Source: Flammula alnicola (taxonomy: Eukaryota; Basidiomycota; Agaricomycetes; Agaricales; Strophariaceae). Taken from it: 64,000 nt of DNA. Within the stretch, counting starts at the first letter, position 1, and every line of letters starts with the position of its first letter. The notes beneath the pieces were generated by a model. That model was not told where the DNA came from, searched no databases, and saw only the letters and a list, made by a program, of their open reading frames with translations. Positions 11,661 to 23,300 of the stretch are shown here, piece after piece. Location of the stretch: assembly GCA_015499995.1 (NCBI GenBank), contig JADNRV010000014.1, positions 124,001 to 188,000 of the forward strand, given 5' to 3'. The position numbers and the translations under genes are program-made.

Positions 11661-13588
11661 GAGCAAAGAGCGACGACGTCAAAGACAATGGGAAAAAGGA
11701 GCCAGGTTCTGGGAGCAGAAGCACTTTATAGCGGTTCTAAATGCCGAGGGACAAAAACGGAGCATTTTGCGGGGTCGATTGCTCGTCTGGTGAGCCAAAG
11801 ACAAGATTTCTAGGACATTCCCGGGAATCTACCAGGGGCAAAGACCATTTCGCCATATTTTGGGTCGATAAGATCAGAACGTGTTCACCTCGAGGCATGG
11901 ACGGAAGAGTTAAAAACCAAATCAGTTCAACAACCGTGGGACGGTCCGGTACCCTCAACCCAGCTCTTTCATAAATTTCATCGCCGCCCTACAACAAGAC
12001 CTCTGTAGTCAGGGTACTACTGCTACTACTGGCGAAGAACAATTTTGCAGTTTTGACTTTCTTCATTAACGTCACTATCGGGCGGACACCACGAGCAGAT
12101 TTCGTTTATGGGAGCAAAGAAATCAGGGTTTAATGCCAGCAATCGAAAAAAGGATTTCCCGTGCTGCCCTGCTTCAAGTGTAATAGCGAATCGCAGGTGA
12201 CTCAGAGGGATCCCACCATCGAGCATGTGGTCGTCGTTCCCAACTTCTGACTCGATTATCGTCCAACATGTATCCATTTGGTACCTGCAAGCACAGGAAT
12301 GCGCGGTTCAGTGCAATCGACGAGTGAAAGGGAGAGAACACTGCCATATAATATCTACAGTATGCATGTACTTATCTTCCTTTGAACCGTACAGTTCGCC
12401 TTTCAGCTCCAATCCATTCATCGACCTGTCAACTCTCAATTTGAGCATCAAAGAAGAACAATGATCCATGAGAGCAGGAGAGGGTTAGCTCACAGGCGCG
12501 TAATCGCGACCGGCCATCTAGAGCTTCGATGAGAGAAAGAGCCAATGCTAACACCTGAACAACTTGAATTGATGGAGATGGTGGAAATGAAATCACCATA
12601 TATCTGAAATTTTCTAATGAACGTGAGTCCACGTCCTCTGTAAATCCGGCCGACTTGACAAAATCATGGCTCCGCGTGGAGGGCTGCGATGGCAGTCGAA
12701 CCCCAACGAACTGGCCTACGCTGAAATGTCAACGATCGCCGTCAAATATGAGTCACGAGCGCAGTCTATCTTTTACCATGTAGAGGCCGTCGATGAGCTG
12801 GCGATGACGCAGAATCAGGTCGTCTGAGGCAGGACCCTTGTCTGATATGCAAAGAATCGGTCGCACAACTTTCGCGAGTCATCTTTCCTAAGCGAGATCA
12901 TCACCTATCTTGAAAATCAGTTGTCCACGTAGCATATCGCCAGTCAAGTAACTCACCATTCACAACCAGTGAGCACGACAAGCCTCTTATTCACTGGGGT
13001 TCCATTCTATCATTGGAACCTTTGAAATATCAGAATGACATATCATCTCCGCGGCAGAATAGCCTCAACGCCCAAATTCCTGACACAAGCTAGTTCGTCA
13101 ATAAGACTCGAGAAGACAGGCCCGAGGAGAAGAGAAGACAAGCCATGTACCGAACCACCCAGTCAACTGACCCCGTCTCTACTTCTCGCGGGGGGTCGTC
13201 AGGTGGACTCGATTCTCGCTGCTCATGAAGTGTCGGAGGGGCAGAATTTTGTACCTAGGTTTGCCCTTGTTCTTTTCGCATGGGCGTCGAAAATAGCTAA
13301 TTGAGTCGCCGCCGGGCCGGGAATCCAGAACGTCTAAAGCGACATCAGTGCCTAAGGCTGCCTTTCTAAGCAGACTGAATGAAGGGTAGTCGAGCTCGCG
13401 GCCAGCCTTGAACTTGAATAGCTTGAGTCTCGGACTTGGTCGTGAAAAAAGGCTCCGTTGACATTGCAAGGATGGATAGTTCTGCAAAAAAAATCCCAAA
13501 TGAATTCGAACGTCAATTAATTATCGAGGAGAAGCAGATAATAAACCAGAGAGATTACAAGTGGCTATGATTTCGTCTCGTCAAGAGT
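11661..13588. other. Intergenic region, no gene supported
   Basis: Scattered frames of 60-110 codons occur on both strands (for example 12026-12277 and 13179-13499 on minus), none with a recognisable motif. The right end is the 3' flank of the broken surface-protein gene. Because neighbouring genes carry single-base frame breaks, a short gene could be hidden here. Confidence 0.35.
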
Positions 13589-14390
13589 TCATACAAAAAA
13601 CCAGGATACAATTACCAAAACCGTGACTTGCATCGAATGAAGAGCACGCACTCCTCGTTTTGGTACCGAAGAATTGGGAGAGCTGGAACCGGTTGGCAGC
13701 GTTCCAGACTGAGTGAGGGTACCGAGGGCGTAATAGACGGCACACTCGAAGACACAGAAGAAGGGAAGCGGGGATTGTCGGATTCAAGCTCGGCGTCGTC
13801 GTCGCCGCTATACTAGTCCTGGTCGCAATTACCGTCCCTCCACCTTGGATCGGCAGGCGCGTGACGACCTCCGTCTGTGTCGCCGTGCTTCCCTGTGCAG
13901 CAATCGTGCAAATAGCTAGAGTTCCTTCAGAGAAAGTACAGCCCATTCCGATCGTAAATTGCGCCAGGGAATTCGCGTATGTCAGAGAGGCGTCGACGGG
14001 CCCTCTACCAGCGTGGCTGTGGTGATTCGCGCCGAGGTTAATTAATTTAATTGTCGGGCTCGATTAATGAAAAGAAACTTGAGGAACGCGGCGTACCTGT
14101 TCCAATGAAGTCGGCATAGCTCGCCGTGTCTGTTGCGTCAGGTTTGCCCTGATGCAGGGCCCATGTTGTCCGCCCATCGGGGCCTACACCAATGACATCG
14201 GCGCTGATAGGCTGTGGGTCGAAGCCCGGGATGTACAACGCAGTACTCGATTGCGATTGGGCGTCAATGCCTGTGAAACGACAATAACGATAGGGGCACG
14301 AAAAAATCTGTGAAAATACTTTCAAAAAAAGGCACTCACAGCAAAGTTGAAGAACCAGGAAGGGAGCAAGGTCCGTTGGAAGGATAGCAT
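13589..14390 (-). CDS. Small secreted or GPI-anchored surface protein, reading frame broken by apparent single-base deletions
   Basis: Exons 14340-14390, 14097-14270 and 13589-14016. The first exon gives a hydrophobic signal-like segment (LAPFLVLQLCC) only if one base is added near 14382. Exon 2 is clean: AQSQSSTALYIPGFDPQPI, ADVIGVGPDGRTTWALHQG. Exon 3 continues TLVEG, then after a break near 13992 DASLTYANSLAQF and GCTFSEGTLAICTIAAQG. It becomes Ser/Thr/Pro-rich across two more breaks (about 13764 and 13700-13740) and ends with a hydrophobic tail (MQVTVLVIVSWFFV). Signal, extracellular domain, Ser/Thr stalk and hydrophobic C-terminus resemble GPI-type surface proteins of mushrooms; the function is unknown. 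All four breaks have the sign of one missing base, and with them the exons total 657 nt, a multiple of three. A real pseudogene is the alternative. It is divergent from the F-box gene with 155 bp between starts. Confidence 0.55.
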
Positions 14391-14545
14391 TTATGAAATT
14401 TACGAACGAGCAAGGCGCTTGACGTTTTTCAACGACAAGGTAGCCTTGTACGCGTCTGTGACGGCATCGGACTTCAAATTCTCGAACACACACACTTCTT
14501 GGCTTAGCGACTACCAGTTTGGAGCAAGTTTGGGATCTCAAGCCA

Positions 14546-16066
14546 ATGGCACAGATTAATGACCTACCTTTTGAGCTCATGTCGCTCATTTTTAATCTCG
14601 CTTATGAATCTCTCGCGACCTTGTTCATCCCGAGTACTACAAAGACACAGAAAGGGGCCGTATCTTGCTGTCTATCCACAAACCCCCAAACCCGCCAGAG
14701 ACAAAGTGGGCCAGCGATAACTTACGAGATCCATCCTTATTCCCATTCAATACTGCATGGGTCTGCAAATGGTGGCGGGACGTGCTTAAGGGGTCGCCAA
14801 AGTACTGGACACGCATAGTTTTCGATGTGGTCAACAACCCAACACCATTATTGGATGCTTTACGTGGTCCACAGACCACAAATCAGTGTTTTGGTATTCT
14901 CCAGCATGAATGACACCACCGAGGAAGGGAAAACGTGCGAAAATGGTCGAATAGGATCCATCGTCAGACACCTTCAACCACATATCGAACGATGCACCTC
15001 CATTGACTTCCACGCCACTTTCGCATCGTCGCTTCCGTCGCCCGCCCTATTTCTTGCGCTCGAAGTTCTCGATCTCGAGGATTTGACACTCGAGTACCAG
15101 GTTCATGACCTTGCCCACGTCGCCGACAATAGAAAACGCGCCAGAATCACACATAACCTCACGAGCCACGCGGTCGTCGCCTTTCCCAAATTAACAAAAC
15201 TTTCACTGAGTGGTCATGCGTTCATGGACATATTACGGCTGGGGGATGGCCGGCTCTCAAGGGTGAAGAACGATTTCTACCTTACCCTTCACATCTCAGA
15301 TTTCCAGTTCATGAACACGAAACGCCACACAGACGACAGCGGCACCTTTTTTGTCTTCATGCAGCTTATCTCGGCGTTAAGTCCTCTGGGGGGTATCCAC
15401 TTGAAGAATCTTTCCTTATCATATAGACCGCATAAAAGAAGGGACACCGAATATTTATACCATGTCGACGCAGCTTCCATCTCTTTCGACAACGTTTCAC
15501 CAGGTTTCATCATGGAGTTCTTCCAACTTGCCACATTGAACGTAAACTGCACCACTTTCTCACATTGCTCCTTTCCTCCAGTCTCGGGTAGCTTCTCCAG
15601 TTACTGTCTGACGATTGAAGATATGCCCTCTTCTGACATATCTGCACATAATGATGACAGTCTCTACAACATCATCTCTATTTGGAACAATGGCGATTGC
15701 CTTGAAGTGGCTTCGTGTCCCGCCTTTAACGATGAATTCCTCCATTGGCTCGGAGAAGAAAGAGAGGATGGAAAAGTCGAAGCAGAGCAGAATCAGATAA
15801 AGTTGCTCCAGGTCCGCGATTGTACAAACTTCACAGCAGGTGCTCTACGTCGTCTAATCGATATTTTGAACGACTCCGCCAGACTTGACTTACTAGAGCG
15901 GGAACCCGTTACTCGGTTGCTCGAAGTGATGGTATCTGGCAGAGGTCCTGCATTAGATGTCGAAGATCTGGAATGGTTTCGCAAAAATAGTGGTGCAACA
16001 GGTGTTCGCTGGAAGGTGGACGGCGCTGATGGGTCTAAAGTCTTCTTAGAACATTTGCCAGACTGA
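14546..16066 (+). CDS. F-box-like protein, three apparent single-base frame breaks near the 5' end
   Basis: The gene opens with an F-box-like motif (INDLPFELMSLIFNLAYE), the usual start of the large F-box families of mushrooms. These are substrate adaptors of SCF ubiquitin ligases. The frame breaks near 14608 (then RDLVHPEYYKDTERGRILL, WVCKWWRDVLKGSPKYWTRI), near 14863 and near 14890. The last 1.15 kb is one open frame with leucine-rich-like repeats (LALEVLDLEDLTLEY, FPKLTKLSLSGHAF). The segment WWRDVLKGSPKYWTRI is the characteristic linker after the F-box in these proteins. Adding one base at each break (an AA run, a GG pair, a TTTT run) gives 507 aa ending at the TGA at 16064-16066. No introns are needed. 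The substrate is unknown. Confidence 0.65.
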
Positions 16067-16892
16067 GATTGCCCTTTGTTAGCTGTGGTCTCATACTGTT
16101 GTAACAAAAACGAAATGCATGCAGAATTCTGCACTATGGCTCGATACTCAACAGTCGGTCGTCACAAGTTGGGCCCTTGGCATCGTTTTCTTTCCATGAC
16201 ACATGAGAAGTTCAGCATCCGGGTACATAGATCCAGGTCTCGGACGCCTTGCGTACACCTTGATTTTTTTGTTTGGTCATGATGCATTGCCATTGGTAGC
16301 GTAAGTCCTTAGGGCAGAGACTCTCAGGTCTGCCCGAGTCGCGCAAGTCGACCAACACGCTTACGGAAATATGTGTTCCAGGCTTCGTCAATGCACCGTT
16401 GATTGCGAGCCTTAAGCTTCAGCGCGATGTTGGTGCGGGCCAAGGACCATGATTCTTTAATCGTTCCGGCCCACAATGCACTACAGCGACAAACAGAAAG
16501 CAACCAAGCGCCATTTTCAAAATGTATTGTCTCTGGAAATCCAAACTTGTTGGAAGACAAGTTTGAGAACAAGTAAAGGACGACGAAAGAAATCTAGCTA
16601 TATTGAAGAACAAGTACATTTAATTCATTGAATTCGAATTATAACAAGACGATCATAGCCGGGCATATAAACATGAAAACGTTTGGTCAACATCGACACC
16701 CTACACTATTTATCAAGATTTAAACCGTAAAAGAAAACATATAGCTAGTAGGGAGTAGGGGTAGGGGAATACTACAATAATAAAGGCAGATATATCGAAT
16801 ATACGGGAGTTTAGGAATGACGACATGGTCCAAGAACGGTACATGGGGAGGGAAGAGGGTGGAATACTACAACTACAAAAGGGTACATTTGA
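16067..16892. other. Intergenic, 3' ends of F-box-like and transcription-factor genes
   Basis: This is a convergent interval. A minus-strand frame of 82 codons (16324-16572) ends in a basic, helix-like stretch (ALKLKARNQRCIDEAWNTYF), but it lacks context and a recognisable family, so I do not call it a gene. Confidence 0.35.
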
Positions 16893-19800
16893 TCATGCAT
16901 CAATCTTAATTCCCGATTCCTTCCTTTGGTTGTCAAACGCGGCGTTGATACTCGTTTGAGTCAGTGCAAGGCCACCGCCGTGTAGCCGGCCAGGAGTGTT
17001 GGCGCCAGAATGCATGGGCGAAATGCCAAAGCGAGGCGTAATCAAGCCGCTGCCGCCCGCTCCGAATACGAAGCCGCCGCTGAGGCCATCCATGCTGTTA
17101 TAGCCTAAAAAAATTAAACGACACCATCAGGAATGGGTATGCACGATGCCAGACAAAAGCACGAACCAGGAACTAGCATGCTATCCCAGAAGCTGCTGCT
17201 CAAGATATTCTCCATCGTGAGAGCTCCCAGGCTATCCTCCGACGGGTTGGGCGCCATCGTTGGTGGGAAAGTAGACATGTCCGCAACTGGACCCATCTCA
17301 CTGTCGAACTGAAACTCGTTGAGGAGAAACGAAGGTTCGTGGCCGTAGCTCGGTTGCTGTTGACCGTAACTACTGGGCGTGTTCGTACCGCCTTGCGGGT
17401 CATTTCCTTGGTCTCCGTCGGAGGGCTTGTCTTCTCCATTGACTGAAGTAACATGACTACCCGGTTCCAGTTTGGCGGAAATGAGAGCACGGAGGAACCC
17501 GCTGTACAGCGCAGGAGTGTGAAGGGGATTGGCCGCAATGTTGTCCAAAACATCAGCGACGTCTCTGACGAGATTCAGAGTTTTCTGCTCGTTGTCGAGG
17601 AAGGCTTGAAATTCAGGACGAACGAGCTATTGAAAAAAAGGTTTATAAGCACCAAAACGAAAAAAAGAGTGGCCGAAACGAACCTTCAGCAAACTCAACA
17701 CCGCATACGAAGTTTGGACAAAGTGAGAGTCAGGTGAATATTTCATGTATCCGCTGGGCCCTAGCTCGTCGCGGACCAAGTTCGCACAGGCATGAGCAGA
17801 GGAGTGAACACGAGCAAAGAAATGACCAATATCCATCGGCGCCCGCTCGAGAGCATTTTGGAGGCCAAACGAATTCAAAATCAACATGGCGTAATTGAAG
17901 TAGAAGTTGGAAATCATCTTCTTGTATTCCGCGGTCTGTGCAGTTTCGGCTGATTGAAGCAAATGGGTTATTTTCAAAGATATACCGAAGAAAAAAATTG
18001 CCCACCATCCCATGTTCGAATGTCGATCCATTGGTGTTTCCAGGCCAGCATTTGCGTCTCAAAGGTTTTGATCACCAACAGATAGTCGCAGTTGAGCTGC
18101 AATCCTGAAGGGGAATCGGTGCCGCTGTAGAGGAATTCCAGACTCCGCGAAAGTATCCGTTGTAACTCCTATATAAAAATATGTAGTTCAATAAGATAAG
18201 AATAATACAGATGGAAGCGAAAGGCGTACCGCGTACGCTGCAAGCGAGACATCTGATGGATTCGCCACAGGAGAAGTGTACCATTCGGTGGTGTGTCGTA
18301 TGATATAACTGAACCATGCTTTAATAACTTTGACATCGCGAAGCAAGCAAAGAAAAATAACATACTCTTCCTTGATGGAGCTCGGTTTTCCCATCTGAGC
18401 GCTGAAGCTCCGATCGAGACAGAAACACATTATCCATGTCCTCTCTCGGTTGTGGACTTCAATGTCACGCGCCTTACCCTCTTGGGTATCCTGACTTGAA
18501 CGGCTGTCTTCCGGTGCAAATTAAGGTCTGTCGCCATTCTGCAGCAGAGTTGACATGAGCTTCTTTATGATCGCGGATGAGAGGAGATATAGTCACCGAA
18601 TGGCCATGCCCAAAAGAAGCCAGGTCTTGTCTTGCTCGTAGCGCTCTACGGCGCCGCAACCCCACAAGGAAAGGAGAAGATATGCTTGCACGATTTCGAC
18701 CGATTTGTAGCCCTTCGCGGGAACGCTAAAGGCGAGCTTTTGGCGAGCTCGGTCAACCTTGGATGTAGGTCAGGTTGGCGCTGTAGAATTTGCTGCGATT
18801 GAACAAACTAAAATCTCTATCAGATTCGGTCGAGAAGTCGGCAAAGAAAAATGAACACACTGGTCGTCAACAGGAAAGGCGAACGAGAGCACACGAGAGA
18901 CGGTGTGTGAAAGTTGCGATCTAATAATTACAGTGCATCTAGAGTGGACATCACTTTAGCTCCTGCCAAGTGAACAAATCCAAAATAATCGACTTGCATG
19001 TATATGATCAAAATATCTTTGAGAATATCGGTCAGCAAACTACATGAGCAAAACTGACGTAACGAAGCTTACATATTGAATAAAGCAACAACCTCCTCGG
19101 TCGAAACGAAACTGAGCATTTCTGGTTGCACCTGACGCTCTATATACAATCGTCGAAGCGGCAGGATAGTCATGGGGCCTAGCAATAAAGACATTGAGAA
19201 CGGAGTCCTCGGATATTAATTGGCATACCAGGCTTAAAATAATTGTCACTGGCGACACCAACTTTAAGGCTGTCGCCAGTATTCTGCTTGCTACCATACC
19301 GCTGGTGTTAATCGCCTGCGCTCGGCGATTTGCCAGACTGGCTTCAGCAAGCAGCCCAAGGGGATTCAGGCATTATCCGGTAATGAATGGAGTTTGGGAG
19401 ATCCAGGAGCATGTTGGTGTTTCGACTGTTGGTGGTAAGTCGGGGGTGGGGTGATTCCGAACGCGCGAGAAGGGCCTGAGTTCCAGTGACTTGAGCCGAA
19501 GGTGAAGGTGAACGAGAGATCATTCCTGATGCATACTAGGGTTGCCAATAGACCGCAAAACGGTGTCCAAAGTCCTCTCCATCTTCCGCAGAGATCGAGT
19601 GAGAATTTCATGTTTCCTAAGTAAAATGGTTAGGAATTCCGGGCTTTAAATAAGAGCAGAAAACAAACTTCGACGACCTCTTCCCCGGTTTGACTCTTCA
19701 AATATGCATTCATGATTTCCTGACAAACACCGCTTACAAGGCGGTCCTTGTTCCGCTCCGACGCATTTCATTTTGAGACGCCGACAAACTGTGCACGCGC

Positions 19801-20354
19801 TACAAACACACGCGTTTAGCAACGCCGTTAGAGAGATCGGCGCAGGGTGACTAACCGTGATCCTCTAGTAGGCTTTGCCTTAACTTCCTCCTTGTCCGCA
19901 ACAGGGCTCTGAATGTCGATTCGTCGTCCTTGCGGGTTTCTTTCTACTGTCGTTCATGGTGCTGTTTGAGATGGAGGACGATGGCCGCTTGCCGTTGATG
20001 TTCGAGGAGGAAGAGGGATACATGTGTTCTGTCGGAGGAGTTCCTATTGTATCCGATCCTGGGAAGAAGGCGATGAATAATTTGGGGCAAGGACAAGTGT
20101 TGGGAATGTGCGGCGGTTGATGCTGCTGGTAAGTGGAGTAATACGGAGGGTAAAGCGCTAGTGCTGGGTCGATTGGAATTGAAGGGACGGTGGCGGTGCA
20201 TAGACTGCGACATCGACTGTTCGTGGTGCATGGAATAGTCCTGGTGATGCGGAAGAGGTAAGTGGTCAGGATAAGACAAGGATGGGAAGTATTGCGGTTG
20301 CGGGGCGTAGGGAGATGAATAAGCATAGGGTGATGGCGGCATCACGGGGCGCAT
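16893..20354 (-). CDS. Zn2Cys6 transcription factor with fungal-specific regulatory domain, N-terminal half broken by single-base deletions
   Basis: The zinc cluster exon (19669-19799) reads ACTVCRRLKMKCVGAEQG, then PPCKRCLSGNHECIFEESN, the six-cysteine DNA-binding motif. It is followed by a coiled-coil-like RSLRKMERTLDTVLRSIG. Downstream exons 18597 to about 18830, 18366-18538, 18230-18308, 18006-18168, 17684-17949, 17167-17626 and 16893-17104 carry the middle homology region (GYKSVEIVQAYLLLSLWG, MATDLNLHRKTAV, NRERTWIMCFCLDRSFSAQ), ending with a Gly-rich tail. The N-terminus (MRPVMPPSPYAYSS) is Pro/His/Ser-rich. Single-base breaks appear near 18496, 18739, 18778, 19264, 19373, 19445, 19534, 19925 and 20190. 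All shift in the same direction; several sit in or beside short homopolymers. The last 1.3 kb is intact. Such factors regulate development or metabolism; the target is unknown, and the exact N-terminus is uncertain. Confidence 0.75.
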
Positions 20355-23300
20355 ATTGAGGAAGGATGCCAGTTTGTGACAGTCAAAATTGCCTGCTCTT
20401 CCTTGCCAAAGGTTGACAGAGTGGTAGCAGCAAGGCGATTCCAACTGCCAACGATCCTTTAAAACTAGAATGCAAACAACTCACGTGTGTGTGTATAAAA
20501 ACCTCCCCTTTTGACGTTTTTACAAAGTGAGCAAGTCTGCTTTCGCGTGGCGCAAAGACGTTAACTAAGAACAGATGAGAAAGCGCTTGAGAATAGCAAG
20601 AATAACGAGATGTGAGGAGAGATTTGGAGATCCCAGTTTGGCGAAAAAACTTACACGCTCGACAGAAGGGAAGAAGGAAGCCCGGAGTCTGATGCGACTG
20701 AATACCGCACCGAGATTAAGGACACAACCCACGACACCCCACGGATGTAGATCTACAGCTGCCAACAGCTGTGATATGTCGAAATTCCAGTATGGATACC
20801 TGGCGGTAGTGGTTTAAGGAGATCCCAGTCACCAGGTCACTGTCACCTCCCCCGCATGTCACAGTCACTCTCCATACCCCTGACTCCGCCCCAATTGCAA
20901 ATAAAATAATTTTGCATAATATCCGTACTGTCAGCAAATGCCCCTAAGCGGACCCCATGGCGACGCATAAGGAGTCTCCAAGAACGCCAAATGACAGAAT
21001 ATCTCTCTTTCTGACCTCTCAACAGATTACTTATACCAGCCCACTCAGCTGGGTCCTGGACAAAACAGCGGTACTATATCCTCCTTCTTTACAACACGTC
21101 CACCTCTATTTTTTCTCGCACCCGACACAGTGGGCATTCAAATCATGGCTCCTACCTTAAAGTGTATATAAAGGTGAACCTATTTTAAGATCGACTATGT
21201 CTTCAGTGTTCACGAATAATGATGATATCAGGTTTGGAACAGCGAACGTTTTGTACCCGACTGACTTATCGGTCGAGGATTGCATAGCAATATTACAACT
21301 TTAGCCTCCATCAAGCTCCGAAACCCATACTTATTCCTTTTCCACTCGAACCAGTATGCATAAAGTTCAGTGAACACTGCGCCAAAATAATGTTGACTTG
21401 AGCAGTCTTCATCCTCATCTCCATATTATACATCCGAACGCAGTGGGAGGCAGTACGCAAGCGTCCCGCCGAAGCACCTTCACCAACGGACCGGAACGTA
21501 ATCAAGAGTGAAACATAGAATCGATATACATCTTGCTTGTTCATGACCCCAATCTCGTTATCGATTATCTAACACAAAGGAGTTACGTCGAAACGTGTTT
21601 TCCCCCTCCGAAGGTTAGCGCCTTTCGACCTCAAACCGGTCAACCGTGAAGTCAATAACGATGCCGCTGACAGTTGCTTTGATTGCGGGGACACCTATCG
21701 TGGTGATTAAAAAGTGTATCAGCCCGCCGCCCCGGCGTGTAATCTCCTCATTTCGACGATGGTAAATGTCGCCTTCAGACCACTATGGCCGGCCGACTTG
21801 GGCTTTTACCATGTTTAATCAAAAATGCATTACCTTGGATTCGACCTCGAGGTCGAGGACGAATCGGGACCGTTATAAAGGGCGTATTCGTACCATGGGA
21901 AGCCCACTGCACCAAAACCAGACTTCGGCATCCAATAGACAACCCGAATTGATCAAATATCCCAATTAGACGAGTAAAGCATTCGTACCCACCCTCATAT
22001 CTTTTGATCATATCTGCCTTCCCACAGTGCAAAACCTTCACTCCTCGAAGTGAAATTGGAATTCATGCCCGGGATACCCATATTATGAATGGCGCGAAGT
22101 ATGAATGCTTTAACTTCGCGTCCAGTTAAATATCAGATACGGTATGATAACTGCTATCCTCGCACATAGCTTCTACTCACAACGATATGCAGTTTCGGAT
22201 TAAGCGTACCGTAATGCGTAATGCATACACGTCTTATCGGAAAGATCTGTACTATGCAACCGACTTGGTTTCTTAGCGAGATGCCAACAACCGCTTATGC
22301 CTGAACAGACGGGTGAAGATTTTTATCGCGTTTTTCTCAAGGCCGCTGTTTTTCATAGCTTACGGCCCATTGTACCGTCCTCAAGCCCTTGGCCTGATAC
22401 GAGAAGAAGGTCAGTAAACACGGGTTGTTTCGACCTGCTCCTGCAATTTTACGTTGTAAAAATACAGGCAGGCGCGGCGTATACAAACTTGACGAGATTC
22501 TCTCTCGCCGTCATCATCAAGCATCTCTCGGTTTCACGATCATCGGCGGGCGTGCCCTGGGATTGGGTCTTTATCAACCTTCGTGTCAATATACCAGCTT
22601 AAAGAATCCCAGCGCTCAAGCAACGTTATCGTGGCTCGCTATGCCGTTTGCGCAACAAAAATTATACCACACTTTTCTTGTGACGAATCAAAAGCCCAAG
22701 TCGCTCCCAGAAGGTTTAATTTCGCCATTTGTTGCCTCTCCAATGCAATTACTCTACATGATGTGATTTCTTCCCATCCAGGTACTATCTGTGGTTCTCT
22801 TCCCTCTTCCTACGAAATGCTCTCATTCTATTGGGCCTGCTCAACTCAATCGACCTCCTGGCGGATGGGAGTATGTTATCGCCGAGGCATCCTGGATTTA
22901 GGACGATTCCACTACTCCATATCTTTCATCGTCTTCCCGAAGCACTGGTTGTTACTTGCACCATGTGGCGCAAGTCGATTCTTCTGCAACCTGTTTACAG
23001 GAACAAAAAAAATGACTCGTTGGCTTTAAGGAGATCAACTATTCGGTGCTGCATTCAGTAGTAATCGACCTATCGTCAGCGTTTATTGGAATTTGCTTAC
23101 TAGACCTTTAGGTGCCTCATCTTACAAACCCAGACACCGAGTCTAGGTGTGCTTTCAAAATTTGCTCCAACTGTCCGGTTTTACCTACTAACTAGACATC
23201 CGCTTTACATGTATTAATCATATTTCGCTTGGGGATGTTGTATGGCCTGCCTTTTCAAGTTCAATGACATCCCGTGCTCTGAGTACCTTGCCTTGTATAA

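Noticed and set aside
16750..16768. Telomere-like TAGGGG repeats
   Set aside because: Only two or three imperfect units, interstitial; likely chance in a G-rich stretch.
22297..23061. Overlapping plus-strand frames that might be one membrane protein
   Set aside because: No family motif or consistent splice model; left as part of the gene-free region.
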